Shown: positions 1-8,637, numbered from the stretch's first letter. The stretch is DNA of 64,000 nucleotides from UBA3946 sp002385755 (GCA_050953085.1 JBMNLX010000009.1:62001-126000), one strand, 5' to 3'. Notes: a model not told the origin generated them from the letters alone. Numbers and translations: made by a program.

Positions 1-825
1 TTAAAAATAAATCTATTTGATTCAAAGTTTAATGAAATAGTATTTGATTTTCATAAAATAAAAGAGTATAAAAATATTCTAATTATACCGGAGTGCGGCT
101 ATTATTACCTTGGGCTGGAAAGTAATCAATACGTAAGTATAAATTTTGAAAAAATTAGTTACAAAACCATTGCTGATCTTATCGCCCCGAAGAATGTGGC
201 GGCGACTAACGCCGGGGAAATTGAAGGGGAGTATGATATCGAAATTTACGAGATTATCGCGGATAAACCTAAAGCAATCTCTCTTCGCAACACCGGGATA
301 AGGACGATATATTTGATATATCCGCGATTAGGTAAATACGAATTTCACGCGCTTAATAGAAACGCGAAAGTTTACATAAAAGTTGAAAAGGGCGCCAATA
401 AATTTTATATCGTCAACGAACATCCTCGCGATCCTTCAACCTCCGCCCCGATTTCTTACGAATATTCGTTTATGGTCGAAGAGTTTGAGGAAAACGGCTT
501 GTCCGAAAATTTTGACGAAATGGAACAAATAACCGAGAAATTCTCGGAAAAATACTATTCCGCGGGATTGGGATTGCCGAGCAAGTATTTGAAGATGATC
601 GTTGAAGAAGAGGGGACATACCGGATTGATTGCGCGTATAAAGACCAGGCAATGAGATTAGAATTCTACGTCTACGATAAAGACAATAATTTTGTGTCGT
701 TTTTATCACTACAAAACACCGTGTACCTTAAACAGGGCGTATATGTAATAAAAATTGCGAATAAAAAAGCTGATTTCGGCGTCGGCCGGGTCAAGTATGC
801 TTTCATTGGCAGCGATAACGATTAA
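1..825 (+). CDS. Hypothetical surface-type protein, 3' part only
   Basis: The frame is open from the first base, so the gene begins upstream of the window and only its last 274 codons are seen. The visible part is rich in beta-type alternation with repeated aromatic/acidic stretches, no membrane segment and no recognised catalytic motif. The last 90 residues (FYVYDKDNNF, then GVYVIKIAN) resemble the pre-peptidase-type beta-sandwiches that end many secreted proteins, as in the subtilase at 29940. A GTG at 196 could serve as a start, but coding character continues upstream of it without a break. An extracellular role is inferred; no function is recognised. Base use is somewhat more A/T-rich than the next gene. 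Confidence 0.6.
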   Translation, partial: LKINLFDSKFNEIVFDFHKIKEYKNILIIPECGYYYLGLESNQYVSINFEKISYKTIADLIAPKNVAATNAGEIEGEYDIEIYEIIADKPKAISLRNTGIRTIYLIYPRLGKYEFHALNRNAKVYIKVEKGANKFYIVNEHPRDPSTSAPISYEYSFMVEEFEENGLSENFDEMEQITEKFSEKYYSAGLGLPSKYLKMIVEEEGTYRIDCAYKDQAMRLEFYVYDKDNNFVSFLSLQNTVYLKQGVYVIKIANKKADFGVGRVKYAFIGSDND

Positions 826-914
826 TATCAATAACGCGCCCGGACTCGCGTCGTGGTTTCCACTTCCATCCGATGATTGGCTGCCGGGATTTCCTTGCAA
901 ACGCAATGGTAATG

Positions 915-923
915 TGATATAAT
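915..923 (+). promoter_or_regulatory. Extended -10 promoter for the SIS-domain gene
   Basis: TGATATAAT is a perfect TGn-TATAAT extended -10, about 40 bases before the TTG start at 963. The same 9-mer precedes the V-ATPase operon, the 16802 gene, tdh and the ECF operon. Confidence 0.65.
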
Positions 924-962
924 ATTCTTGTTTAAAACTAATAGATTAGAGAGGTAATTATC

Positions 963-2732
963 TTGAACTACAAAGAGGCAGCCAAGAATTTTATCGAGAA
1001 CGAAAAGCAATTTCATTTGGGGGTCATTCCGACGGAACAGCCCAGTCCGCTGACGAAAAATTTAAGTCAGACGATCGCGAAAGACACGGCCGCGGGATGT
1101 AAAATGATATTGTCCGTTGACGCCAATATCACGAAAGTGGCGGCGGCCGCTTTCGAAACGGAAGAATTTAAAAGCCTGGTTCTAGATATTAAAAAGGCCA
1201 TCGATAACCGGAAAACAATATTGTTTTCCAGCGTCGGAGCTTCCGGCCGGATGGCGATACAATTGGACCAGACATGGCGTTACTTCTGGACTTCGCTTGT
1301 GAACAGGATTCCGGGGAAAAAAGAAGCTTTTATTGAAATCAGTAATTTATCAAACAGTATTATTACCGGCGGCGACCGCGCTTTAGTTCGCTCGGTGGAG
1401 AACTTCGAGGACTACATGACTTTCGGCCGCCAGCAGGTTATCGAGGCGGGGGTTGGTCCCGGCGATTTAGTTATCGGTTTGGCCGAGTGCGGGCTTTCAG
1501 CCAGCATTAACGGTTCGGTTTTAGAGGCCGATGACCGCGGCTGCACCACTTATTATATTTATTGCAATCCAAAAGACATTCTTTGCAAGCATCTGGACCG
1601 CGTCCGGGTCGTGTTTGAAAGAAAGAACTTAAAATTCATCTCCCTTTTTGTAGGGAACATGGCGATCGCCGGCTCGACGAGAATGCAGGTCACGACGGTC
1701 GAACTTCTGGCGGTAGGCGCCGCGATTGAGCTTGCCTGCTGGGAATGGTTAAAGGAAAACTTGACGGCGGAAGAGCTTGAAGCAGTGGGAAGCGGCGTCC
1801 TGGAACCCCAGGAATACGCGCGGGAATTTCAGCGTCTTGTGGACGACCTTTCTTCCGGCGAAGCGCTTGCCGGGCTCGCCCAGGCGGTTGATTACGAAAC
1901 GTCGACTTACAATCAAAACGGGTTGATCACTTATCTCGCTCATGATTATCAACTCGATATTATGACCGACACGACCGAAAGGCAGCCGACTTTCACCCTA
2001 CCGCCGTTTAAGAAATTCAAAGACACGGAAAGCCAAGTAAGTTGGGCTTATATAAAAAACCCGCTTTATCCCAATTCCGTGGCATGGCAGCATATTTTCC
2101 GTCGACCGATAAAAGGGCTGGACTGGTCCAAAGAACTTTATATTCGCCTGAAAGCCGCGCAATCGATTATTGACAACCCGCCGGCGGTGGCGACTTCCGA
2201 AGTCGAAGAATACGTAATCGGCAACGAGGACGATCCTTCCCGCTATTCGCGCAAGCCCGCGAATCTCGTGGTAATTGACATCAACGGCTCGGCAACGCCG
2301 GAAGTCTTGGCTTGGCAGAATAAATACAAGGATAAGTTTACGGAAAGCGTCGCCTTGAGAATGGGCGAGATTGGCTCCGAAAAACTGCTTGATAAGGAAA
2401 TCCGCATCCCCGTCAAACTTTCCCGCACGATAACGGAATTAATGACGCACCTGATGGTGAAGTTGTGCTTCAATATCTTAAGCACCGCCACAATGGCGAA
2501 AATGGGACGGGTTTGGTCGAATTGGATGATCCAGGTTCTCCCGACAAACAAGAAATTGATCGACCGCAGCACGCGCATTATCTCCACTTTGGCGGGAATC
2601 CCCTACGAGGAAGCGAACGAAGAATTTTTCAAGACCTACTTTTCGCGCGACCCGAAGGAAGTTTACCGGGAATCGTACGTTGTGGAAACGTTAAGGCGCC
2701 TGGGGTTTGACCCGGAAAAAGAAATAAAATAG
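963..2732 (+). CDS. Double SIS-domain sugar-phosphate protein (GKRP/MurQ-like)
   Basis: A 589-residue protein with two sugar isomerase (SIS) modules. The first carries SVGASGRMAIQLD (about residues 89-102), matching the TSGRLG phosphate loop of MurNAc-6-phosphate etherase, then VIGLAECG and AGSTRMQVTTVE, which parallel further MurQ blocks. The C-terminal NILSTATMAKMGRVWSNWM (about 505-525) again parallels MurQ. MurQ is near 300 residues, whereas the eukaryotic glucokinase regulatory protein is a double-SIS protein of about 625, so the length fits the GKRP-like class. It probably binds or converts an amino-sugar or hexose phosphate; the substrate cannot be read from sequence. The start is TTG, chosen because AGAGAGG lies at 948-954. 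Monocistronic, followed by terminator hairpins. Confidence 0.75.
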   Translation: MNYKEAAKNFIENEKQFHLGVIPTEQPSPLTKNLSQTIAKDTAAGCKMILSVDANITKVAAAAFETEEFKSLVLDIKKAIDNRKTILFSSVGASGRMAIQLDQTWRYFWTSLVNRIPGKKEAFIEISNLSNSIITGGDRALVRSVENFEDYMTFGRQQVIEAGVGPGDLVIGLAECGLSASINGSVLEADDRGCTTYYIYCNPKDILCKHLDRVRVVFERKNLKFISLFVGNMAIAGSTRMQVTTVELLAVGAAIELACWEWLKENLTAEELEAVGSGVLEPQEYAREFQRLVDDLSSGEALAGLAQAVDYETSTYNQNGLITYLAHDYQLDIMTDTTERQPTFTLPPFKKFKDTESQVSWAYIKNPLYPNSVAWQHIFRRPIKGLDWSKELYIRLKAAQSIIDNPPAVATSEVEEYVIGNEDDPSRYSRKPANLVVIDINGSATPEVLAWQNKYKDKFTESVALRMGEIGSEKLLDKEIRIPVKLSRTITELMTHLMVKLCFNILSTATMAKMGRVWSNWMIQVLPTNKKLIDRSTRIISTLAGIPYEEANEEFFKTYFSRDPKEVYRESYVVETLRRLGFDPEKEIK

Positions 2733-2794
2733 GACAAAAAGATCTATGCCTAGCCTTGCTTAAGTGACTTGGCATAAACCTTTCGTATAATAAG

Positions 2795-2828
2795 GCTAAG
2801 AGAATGCCATGAATCTCTTAGCTTTTTG
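2795..2828 (+). terminator. Rho-independent terminator (first of a tandem pair)
   Basis: Perfect 9-bp stem GCTAAGAGA / TCTCTTAGC with a 10-base loop, followed by TTTTTGTTT. The left arm could alternatively pair with TAGCCTT at 2751-2757, so two mutually exclusive folds are possible. Confidence 0.65.
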
Positions 2829-2833
2829 TTTAT

Positions 2834-2883
2834 GAGGATGATCAAGTCTTTGGTAAATGCCAATGTGCGATCATTCTTTTTGC
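2834..2883 (+). terminator. Second hairpin with T-run in the same gap
   Basis: A 10-bp stem with two G-T wobbles pairs 2834-2843 with 2869-2878. It encloses a smaller hairpin (TTGGT/GCCAA) and is followed by T-rich sequence. It could back up the previous terminator or end a short transcript starting near a TATAAT at 2786-2791. Confidence 0.45.
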
Positions 2884-2951
2884 GTTCTGATTGGGGATAT
2901 AAAATGAAGGTCCCGAGAGGGCTTTTTTAAACGTTTTCCTAAGCTTTTATA

Positions 2952-2980
2952 TTGCGCTTAAGGTAAAATTGTTGTATAAT
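2952..2980 (+). promoter_or_regulatory. Promoter of the marR-ABC operon
   Basis: TTGCGC (2952-2957), 17-base spacer, TATAAT (2975-2980), 43 bases before the MarR start. The -10 is buried in inverted repeats. Confidence 0.75.
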
Positions 2981-2992
2981 TAACAATGTTAA
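2968..2992 (+). promoter_or_regulatory. Putative MarR autoregulatory operator
   Basis: Two overlapping palindromes cover the -10 and start region: ATTGTT-N8-AACAAT (2968-2987) and TTAAC-AAT-GTTAA (2980-2992). Position and size suit a MarR dimer blocking its own operon; the assignment to this regulator is inferred. Confidence 0.55.
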
Positions 2993-3022
2993 CGATTAAT
3001 AATACTAACTAAGGAGTGAGAA

Positions 3023-3478
3023 ATGAAACGCGACATTCATGGTAAAGAATTGTTCGAAGCGTTCATTCGTATTCGCAAGCATCTGAAAACCGAGCGTTTT
3101 TTTAAACGCCTAAATTTTAGCGAGATGATCGTCTTGCGAATGCTCTGGCAAAGACGGATCGAGGGCGAGCCCGCTTTGCTTCAGGTCAAGGACTTAAGCG
3201 AAAAAATGGGGATTTCCCGTCCCGCGCTGAACACAGTTCTTAACCGTCTTGAGGATAAGAGGTTAATAAGGCGGGTCCGAAAGCCTGACGACCGCCGGGC
3301 GGTGTTCGTGGAGATGAGCGCCGAGGCGGACGAGTTGTATAAAAAAGAAAAGGAAAAATTGAGCGGATTCCTGAACCGGATCGTGGAAAAACTAGGAACG
3401 GGAGACGCTGAAAAAGCGATAGACATTTTAAACAAATTATATAATATAATGAAAAACGAGGTTGATTATAATGCTTGA
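3023..3478 (+). CDS. MarR family transcriptional regulator
   Basis: A 151-residue winged-helix protein. The core MGISRPALNTVLNRLEDKRL (about 66-85) is the helix-turn-helix, followed by the wing KPDDRRAVFVEMS, a hallmark of the MarR family, and a C-terminal dimerisation helix. An AAGGAG ribosome site precedes ATG 3023. The gene overlaps the start of the ABC transporter by 8 bases, indicating co-transcription and coupling. MarR proteins next to exporters usually repress them and are released by the exported compound. The palindromes on the promoter (2968-2992) support autorepression. The ligand is unknown. Confidence 0.85.
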   Translation: MKRDIHGKELFEAFIRIRKHLKTERFFKRLNFSEMIVLRMLWQRRIEGEPALLQVKDLSEKMGISRPALNTVLNRLEDKRLIRRVRKPDDRRAVFVEMSAEADELYKKEKEKLSGFLNRIVEKLGTGDAEKAIDILNKLYNIMKNEVDYNA

Positions 3479-5828
3479 ATTAAAGAATGTCGTTAAAAAC
3501 TATTATGTGGGCGATATGGTTATCGAGGCCGTAAGGGGAGTCAGCGTTAAGTTTAGGAAAAACGAATTTGTCGCGGTTTTGGGTCCTTCCGGCTGCGGGA
3601 AGACAACGTTATTAAACATTATCGGTGGGCTTGACCGCTACACGAGCGGCGATCTGATTATCAACGGCCGGTCCACAACCAAATATAAAGATTATGATTG
3701 GGATTCCTACCGCAATCATTCCGTCGGGTTCGTGTTTCAAAATTATAACTTGATCCCCCATCAAAGCGTCCTCAAAAACGTTGAGCTCGCTTTAACGCTG
3801 TCGGGCGTATCCAAAGCGAAAAGGCGGAAGATGGCGACGGAGGCCTTGGAAAAGGTCGGGCTCGGGGATCAATTGCATAAAAAGCCCAATCAATTGTCGG
3901 GCGGCCAACAACAAAGAGTGGCGATTGCCCGCGCTTTGGTCAATGATCCCGACATCTTGCTCGCGGATGAGCCGACCGGGGCGTTGGATACGAAAACAAG
4001 CGTTCCGATTATGGAAATATTAAAAGAAATTTCGAAAGACCGCCTTATTATTATGGTTACCCATAACTCGCAACTGGCGGAAAAATACGCTTCGCGTCTG
4101 ATCCGACTGCTTGACGGCAAAATCGTAAGCGATGACAATCCTTACGAGGGGACCGCGGAAGTATTGGAAGAAGCGAAGCCGAAAAAGGCTAAGAAAAAAG
4201 AAAAGCAAAAGACCGCGATGTCTTTTCTCACGGCTCTGGCCCTAAGCCTTAATAACCTTGTTACGAAGAAAACGCGGACGCTTCTTACCGCCTTCGCCGG
4301 GAGCATCGGCATTATCGGCATCGCTTTGGTATTGGCCTTATCGAACGGGTTCCAAGGCTATATCAATAAGATGCAGGCCGACACCCTCGCTTCCTACCCG
4401 ATCGTGATAACCGAGACTTCCGTGGACTTTACGGCGTTTCAAAACCGGCCATCGCGGCCGGAACTGAAAAAATACCCCGACGGCGACGTCGTCTATGTCA
4501 ATAAAATCATGGAGCGCCTGAATAATCTTATTATTTTCAATGAAATAACCGAAGAGTATATTGACGAGGTCATAAAGACGATCGACCCTTCCCTATACAA
4601 CGGGATAAGCTATTTAAACAGCGTCCGGTTAAACGTCTATAAAGAAAAAACATTTCAGGACATAACGTTCTATCAGCCGGTGCGCACGACATCCGACAAC
4701 ATGATGTCGGGCAGCATTTGGCAGGAGCTGATCGATAATACCGATTTTGTGGGAAGCCAATATGACGTTCTCGCCGGCCGTTTTCCCGAGTCTCACGATG
4801 AGCTTGTAATCGTCGTCGACCAATACAATCAAATAACCGACATGGTTTTAATGGCGCTCGGCATGCTTGATACGACGGCTCCCGTCGATCAATATAAGTT
4901 TGACGAGATACTCGGGACGAAATTTCATTTAATTTACAACGACGCGCTTTATTCATTCACGGGCACGCATTTTGTTACCAACAACATCACGAAAGCGATC
5001 GCGGAGGATGATGAAAAAAGCCTCGAATTGGAAGTCGTCGGCATCGTCCGGCTTAACAGCGAAACGGAAATAGGCTCGATCACCGGGACGGTAGGTTACC
5101 TGAGTTCGCTTACCGATCATGTTCTTGAAAAATCGTTGAATTCGGAGATTGTTAATTGGCAGATTGAGAACGAGAATATTGACGTCTTCACCGGCAATCC
5201 CTTTACCGAGAACCCAGAAGAAGAAAGATACGAGAATCTGAAAAAATTGGGCGGGGTTGCGACGCCCACGACCATCAATATTTATCCGGTCGACATTAAC
5301 GCCAAAGAGAAAATTAAAGAACATCTTGACGCTTATAACGCAGCCCAAACCGAGGAAGCCGATAAAGTTATTTATACCGACTTGATTGAGGTTGTGATTA
5401 GCTCGATTAGCACGATTATTAACATTATTAGTTACGTCCTCATCGCTTTCACGGCGATATCGCTTTTCGTCTCTTCGATCATGATCGGCATTATAACGTA
5501 TATATCCGTCTTGGAGCGGACCAAGGAGATCGGCATCTTGCGCAGCATCGGCGCCCGGAAAAAAGACATTTCCCGCGTGTTCAACGCCGAAACGATCATT
5601 ATCGGCTTTACCGCCGGGATAATGGGCATCGGGATTACTTTGTTGTTTACGATCCCCATAAATATCATTCTTCACCGGCTCGTTGAAATCAGTAACATTG
5701 CGAAACTGAACCCGCTGCATGGCGTCATGATGGTCGTAATTAGCATGGCGCTGACGTTAATCGCCGGCTTTATCCCGGCGCGAATCGCCGCGAAACGCGA
5801 TCCCGTAATCGCTCTTAGAACCGAATAA
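3471..5828 (+). CDS. MacB-type ABC transporter, fused ATPase and FtsX permease
   Basis: A 785-residue fusion. The N-terminal ATPase has Walker A GPSGCGKTT (38-46), signature LSGGQQQRVAIARAL, Walker B ILLADEPTGALD and the switch THN. After a lysine-rich linker comes one membrane helix (about 255-275), a large extracellular domain of about 350 residues, and three C-terminal helices with the FtsX motif LERTKEIGILRSIGARKKDI. This is the MacB mechanotransmission architecture, which moves peptides, antibiotics or lipoproteins outside the membrane rather than across it. The start is ATG 3471 because GAGG (3458-3461) is 9 bases upstream; a TTG at 3462 lacks spacing. The adjacent MarR regulator suggests induction by a toxic compound. 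Confidence 0.88.
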   Translation: MLELKNVVKNYYVGDMVIEAVRGVSVKFRKNEFVAVLGPSGCGKTTLLNIIGGLDRYTSGDLIINGRSTTKYKDYDWDSYRNHSVGFVFQNYNLIPHQSVLKNVELALTLSGVSKAKRRKMATEALEKVGLGDQLHKKPNQLSGGQQQRVAIARALVNDPDILLADEPTGALDTKTSVPIMEILKEISKDRLIIMVTHNSQLAEKYASRLIRLLDGKIVSDDNPYEGTAEVLEEAKPKKAKKKEKQKTAMSFLTALALSLNNLVTKKTRTLLTAFAGSIGIIGIALVLALSNGFQGYINKMQADTLASYPIVITETSVDFTAFQNRPSRPELKKYPDGDVVYVNKIMERLNNLIIFNEITEEYIDEVIKTIDPSLYNGISYLNSVRLNVYKEKTFQDITFYQPVRTTSDNMMSGSIWQELIDNTDFVGSQYDVLAGRFPESHDELVIVVDQYNQITDMVLMALGMLDTTAPVDQYKFDEILGTKFHLIYNDALYSFTGTHFVTNNITKAIAEDDEKSLELEVVGIVRLNSETEIGSITGTVGYLSSLTDHVLEKSLNSEIVNWQIENENIDVFTGNPFTENPEEERYENLKKLGGVATPTTINIYPVDINAKEKIKEHLDAYNAAQTEEADKVIYTDLIEVVISSISTIINIISYVLIAFTAISLFVSSIMIGIITYISVLERTKEIGILRSIGARKKDISRVFNAETIIIGFTAGIMGIGITLLFTIPINIILHRLVEISNIAKLNPLHGVMMVVISMALTLIAGFIPARIAAKRDPVIALRTE

Positions 5829-5871
5829 AAGGCGCCGCGAAGAAATAAATCATTGGTTGCCTTAACCATCG

Positions 5872-5926
5872 AAAAGCCAAGGAATTCCGGCGAAATCGCC
5901 GCGTTCTTTGGCTTTTTCTTTTTTTA
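5872..5926 (+). terminator. Terminator of the marR-ABC operon
   Basis: AAAGCCAA pairs with TTGGCTTT across an inner GGCGA/TCGCC hairpin, then a long T-rich run. Confidence 0.75.
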
Positions 5927-5986
5927 GTTGCTTTATTTTACTTGTTTAAAAGGCGAGAAAAACGCAACAATAATAATGATAGTAAA

Positions 5987-7063
5987 ATGAAAAAGCGAAT
6001 AGTTATAATATTGCTATGCTTGTTGTTTGCGGGATGCGAAAAGAGCGTCGTTTCCCGGCAAGACGTCTCGTCCGGGGAAATAAGGACGGTCTCCCTGATC
6101 GCCGTCGGCGATAATTTAATTCATGACTCGGTCTATAAATCGGCGGCGCGCGGCGAGGGGTATGATTTCCGGCCGATATTCGCGGGCGTCGCTCCGGTCA
6201 TCGCCGGGCATGATTTAAAGTTTGTCAATCAGGAAACGATCCTCGGCGGCGTTGAAATCGGCCTTTCATCATACCCGCGTTTTAATTCGCCGTTTGAGGT
6301 CGGGGACGCCCTGGTCGAATTGGGGTTTAATTTGATCTCCGTCGCCAATAATCACACTTTGGATCGCGGCGAGGTCGGCGTTTTTAACGCGGTGAATTAC
6401 TGGCAGGCGCAGCCCGTCGTCTATGCCGGAGCGGAAAAGGACGCCGCCGCGGAAACGGTAAAAAGGTTCGCGGTAAACGGAGTCAGGTTCGCTTTTATCG
6501 CCTATACATACGGCACGAACGGGATTCCCCATCCCGGGGAGAAGTCGCATCTTGCGAATGTGTACGCTGATGAAAAAGCGCGGGTCGATATCGAAGGCGT
6601 CCGCGCGGCGGTCGACGTCGTTATCGTCTCGATGCATTGGGGGGAGGAATATCAGGATTATCCGAACGCGGAGCAAAAACGCCAGGCGGCTTATCTTTCG
6701 GACCTGGGGGCGGATATTATCATCGGTCATCATCCGCATGTAATCCAGCCCGTCGATCTAATCAAAAACAAATCCGGAAGGGAAACTTTTGTCATCTACT
6801 CTCTCGGGAATTTTCTTTCCGGCCAGGTCGGGACAAACCGTTTGATCGGCATGGCGGTCAGCCTGGTAATCGAGCTTGACGGCGCCGAGTTAAAATTGGT
6901 TGACCCGAAAGCGCGTTTATTGTTTCATTACCGCGATCACGGCGCGTATCGGGTAATACCTTATTCGGAAATTCCCGAAGGTTTCTTGAGCGACTATGAT
7001 TATTATTTTGCCCGGAAAAAGAAACTTATCCGGCATTATTACGAAAATATCGCGGTTTACTAA
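5987..7063 (+). CDS. CapA family lipoprotein (PGA_cap metallophosphoesterase fold)
   Basis: A 358-residue lipoprotein: MKKRIVIILLCLLFAGC has a lipobox ending in Cys17, which is why ATG 5987 is preferred over an upstream TTG at 5942; neither has a clear Shine-Dalgarno. The CapA domain follows: AVGDNLIHD (metal-type GD motif), ANNHTLDRG, SMHWGEEY and IIGHHPHVIQPVD, ending with SLGNFLSG. CapA/PgsA proteins take part in poly-gamma-glutamate or capsule assembly, but many members occur alone with no known product. No pgsB or pgsC homologue is adjacent, so polymer synthesis is not implied. The protein should sit on the outer face of the membrane. Confidence 0.82.
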   Translation: MKKRIVIILLCLLFAGCEKSVVSRQDVSSGEIRTVSLIAVGDNLIHDSVYKSAARGEGYDFRPIFAGVAPVIAGHDLKFVNQETILGGVEIGLSSYPRFNSPFEVGDALVELGFNLISVANNHTLDRGEVGVFNAVNYWQAQPVVYAGAEKDAAAETVKRFAVNGVRFAFIAYTYGTNGIPHPGEKSHLANVYADEKARVDIEGVRAAVDVVIVSMHWGEEYQDYPNAEQKRQAAYLSDLGADIIIGHHPHVIQPVDLIKNKSGRETFVIYSLGNFLSGQVGTNRLIGMAVSLVIELDGAELKLVDPKARLLFHYRDHGAYRVIPYSEIPEGFLSDYDYYFARKKKLIRHYYENIAVY

Positions 7064-7090
7064 GTCACGTTTGGCTCGATTATTGAATAA

Positions 7091-7096
7091 TATAAT
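7091..7096 (+). promoter_or_regulatory. -10 element of the cation efflux transcript
   Basis: TATAAT 12-15 bases before the riboswitch aptamer. A TTGGCT at 7071 is 14 bases upstream, a short spacing. Confidence 0.5.
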
Positions 7097-7107
7097 ACGG
7101 ATACCTA

Positions 7108-7203
7108 TATATTAGATCAGACGGGCGATAATTCGCCGCGGTCGGGCCCCAAGCGGGCAGCAGGTTTAACCTGTGGGACTAAAAAGTTCTCACGGGTTAT
7201 TTT
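7108..7203 (+). ncRNA. NiCo (czcD) riboswitch with overlapping terminator
   Basis: The segment has the NiCo layout: hairpin GGCGA-TAAT-TCGCC, a GGGC/GGGC junction strand, then GGGCAGCAGG with CAGG (7161-7164) pairing to CCTG (7170-7173), immediately followed by TGTGGGAC. The same CCTGTGGGA strand (from 7168) can instead pair with TTCTCACGGGTT (7188-7199), forming a terminator followed by ATTTTT. Metal binding should hold the CAGG/CCTG stem and prevent termination. The next gene is a CDF-type metal exporter, the usual partner of this riboswitch (RF02683 by memory of the consensus). Exact ends are estimated. Confidence 0.85.
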
Positions 7204-7225
7204 TATAAGAAGGGAGAAAGTCAGA

Positions 7226-8143
7226 ATGGGAAGAGCGCGCAGGATCAAGCGGATCCTACTTTTGGTGCTCGCGATAAATTTTGTTGTCGCGGGGGTAAAA
7301 ATCGCCCTCGGCTATTTGTTTGCTTTCGGCAGCTTGCTTAGCGACGGCTTTCACGCTTTAAGCGACGGCGCCGCCAATATTGTCGCTTTGGTGGGAAACG
7401 GGTACGCCTCCCGCTCCCCCGACAAGGATCATCCTTACGGCTATCATAAGCATGAAACAATGGCGTCGTTTTTTATCGGCGCGATGCTGTTCATGATAGC
7501 GGCGATAATCGCGGGAAACGCGATTCGCGGTTTGCTATCATCCCGCTCCCCCGAGCTTGATATCGCCGCTTTCGCGGGCGTTTCCGCAACCCTTCTTTTA
7601 AATATAATCGTCGCCGCCTTTGAATACCGGTTGGGAAAAAAACTGAAAAGCGAGGTTTTAATTTCCGATTCGCTGCACACGCGCGGGGATATATTCATAT
7701 CGATAGGCGTCCTGGCGTCGGCCGCTTTGATTAAGGCGGGATTTCCGCGGGTAATCGACCCCCTGCTTTCGCTTGTTATCGCCGGCTTGGTTTTCGCTTT
7801 GTTTTTGCGAATTATTAGTTTTTCTTTGCCCGTCTTGCTTGATAAAAAGGCGCTTGACGAGCGGGAAGTAATTGACATTATCTATAAGCTTGACGATGAC
7901 ATTATCGATATTCATAAATTCAGGAGCCGCGGCAAAAAGAATCACGTGTATGTCGATTTTCATCTAATCACTCACGGCGATAAGACCGTGACCGAAACCC
8001 ATCTTCTTTCTCACCGCATCGAAGATGAGTTGCGGAGAGTGTTGAAGAGGGATATCGAAGTCATCGCCCATATCGAGCCCCGCGAAGATGCGAGCGATTC
8101 GCGCGATGAATTAATTATCATAGAGAGCGAGAAATTGGGATAA
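7226..8143 (+). CDS. Cation diffusion facilitator metal exporter (CzcD-type)
   Basis: A 305-residue CDF protein with six predicted helices and a cytoplasmic C-terminal domain. Both transport-site motifs are the HxxxD type: DGFHALSD in helix 2 and DSLHTRGD in helix 5, the pattern of Zn/Co/Cd/Ni exporters rather than the DxxxD manganese group. The C-terminal part (HKFRSRGKKNHVYVDFHLI and later AHIEP) is the dimerising metal-sensing domain. AAGGGAG at 7208-7216 precedes ATG 7226. It lies directly behind the NiCo riboswitch, so expression should rise with Co2+ or Ni2+. It likely exports these ions in exchange for protons. Confidence 0.9.
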   Translation: MGRARRIKRILLLVLAINFVVAGVKIALGYLFAFGSLLSDGFHALSDGAANIVALVGNGYASRSPDKDHPYGYHKHETMASFFIGAMLFMIAAIIAGNAIRGLLSSRSPELDIAAFAGVSATLLLNIIVAAFEYRLGKKLKSEVLISDSLHTRGDIFISIGVLASAALIKAGFPRVIDPLLSLVIAGLVFALFLRIISFSLPVLLDKKALDEREVIDIIYKLDDDIIDIHKFRSRGKKNHVYVDFHLITHGDKTVTETHLLSHRIEDELRRVLKRDIEVIAHIEPREDASDSRDELIIIESEKLG

Positions 8144-8208
8144 AATAGTTTCCTTTATCGCTCTTTTATTATTTTAGCTTTATGAAAACATTATAGTTCT
8201 GATTATTC

Positions 8209-8297
8209 TTGCAAAAAGTGATTATTTTGTTATAATTGTATTGCTGTGTGTTGATTTACCGATAAATTTACTAAAAAAATACTATTCGTGATATAAT
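8209..8297 (+). promoter_or_regulatory. Tandem promoters of the V-ATPase operon
   Basis: P1: TTGCAA (8209-8214), 16 bases, TATAAT (8231-8236). P2: extended -10 TGATATAAT (8289-8297), 31 bases before the first start codon. Confidence 0.65.
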
Positions 8298-8328
8298 ATA
8301 TAAGTAAGTGAAAAAAGGCGGTGATATC

Positions 8329-8637
8329 ATGTCGATATTCCAGTCAGTGCAAAAAGCGGAAGAAAAGGCCGAAGCCATTAAAAAAGAAGCCGTTGAAAAA
8401 GTTAACCTAATGTTAGCGGAGACGCGGGAGAAGAGCGAAAAGGACGCCAAGGCGATTATTGACGACGCTACCCGTCGCGAAAAGGAAATAGACGTCGAAA
8501 CGCTCGCGGCTATTGATAACAAGGAGAAAGAAATATTTGCCGCTTGCGACCGGGAAATAGAAGAACAACAACAAGTGGCGGAGCGAAATTTCGAAGCGAC
8601 GCTTGATTACATTGTCGAGAAGGTGTTTTCTCTATGA
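8329..8637 (+). CDS. ntpF: V-type ATPase peripheral-stalk subunit (NtpF/H-like)
   Basis: A 102-residue, almost wholly helical charged protein (QSVQKAEEKAEAIKKEAVE onward) of the kind that pairs with subunit E in the peripheral stalk of V/A-type ATPases. ATG 8329 is chosen because AAGGCGGTG (8315-8323) is well spaced; an upstream GTG at 8308 lies before that ribosome site. It is the first gene of a nine-gene operon in the same order as ntpFIKECGABD of Enterococcus hirae, and its stop overlaps the ntpI start (ATGA). The family is weakly conserved, so position carries much of the assignment. Confidence 0.8.
   Translation: MSIFQSVQKAEEKAEAIKKEAVEKVNLMLAETREKSEKDAKAIIDDATRREKEIDVETLAAIDNKEKEIFAACDREIEEQQQVAERNFEATLDYIVEKVFSL

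Noticed and set aside
4953..5720. 255-codon minus-strand frame inside the ABC transporter
   Set aside because: Antisense shadow of a well-supported FtsX-type permease; no start signal, low-complexity Asn/Arg/Asp composition.
8308..8328. Upstream GTG start for the first V-ATPase gene
   Set aside because: It lies before the AAGGCGGTG ribosome site; ATG 8329 is properly spaced.
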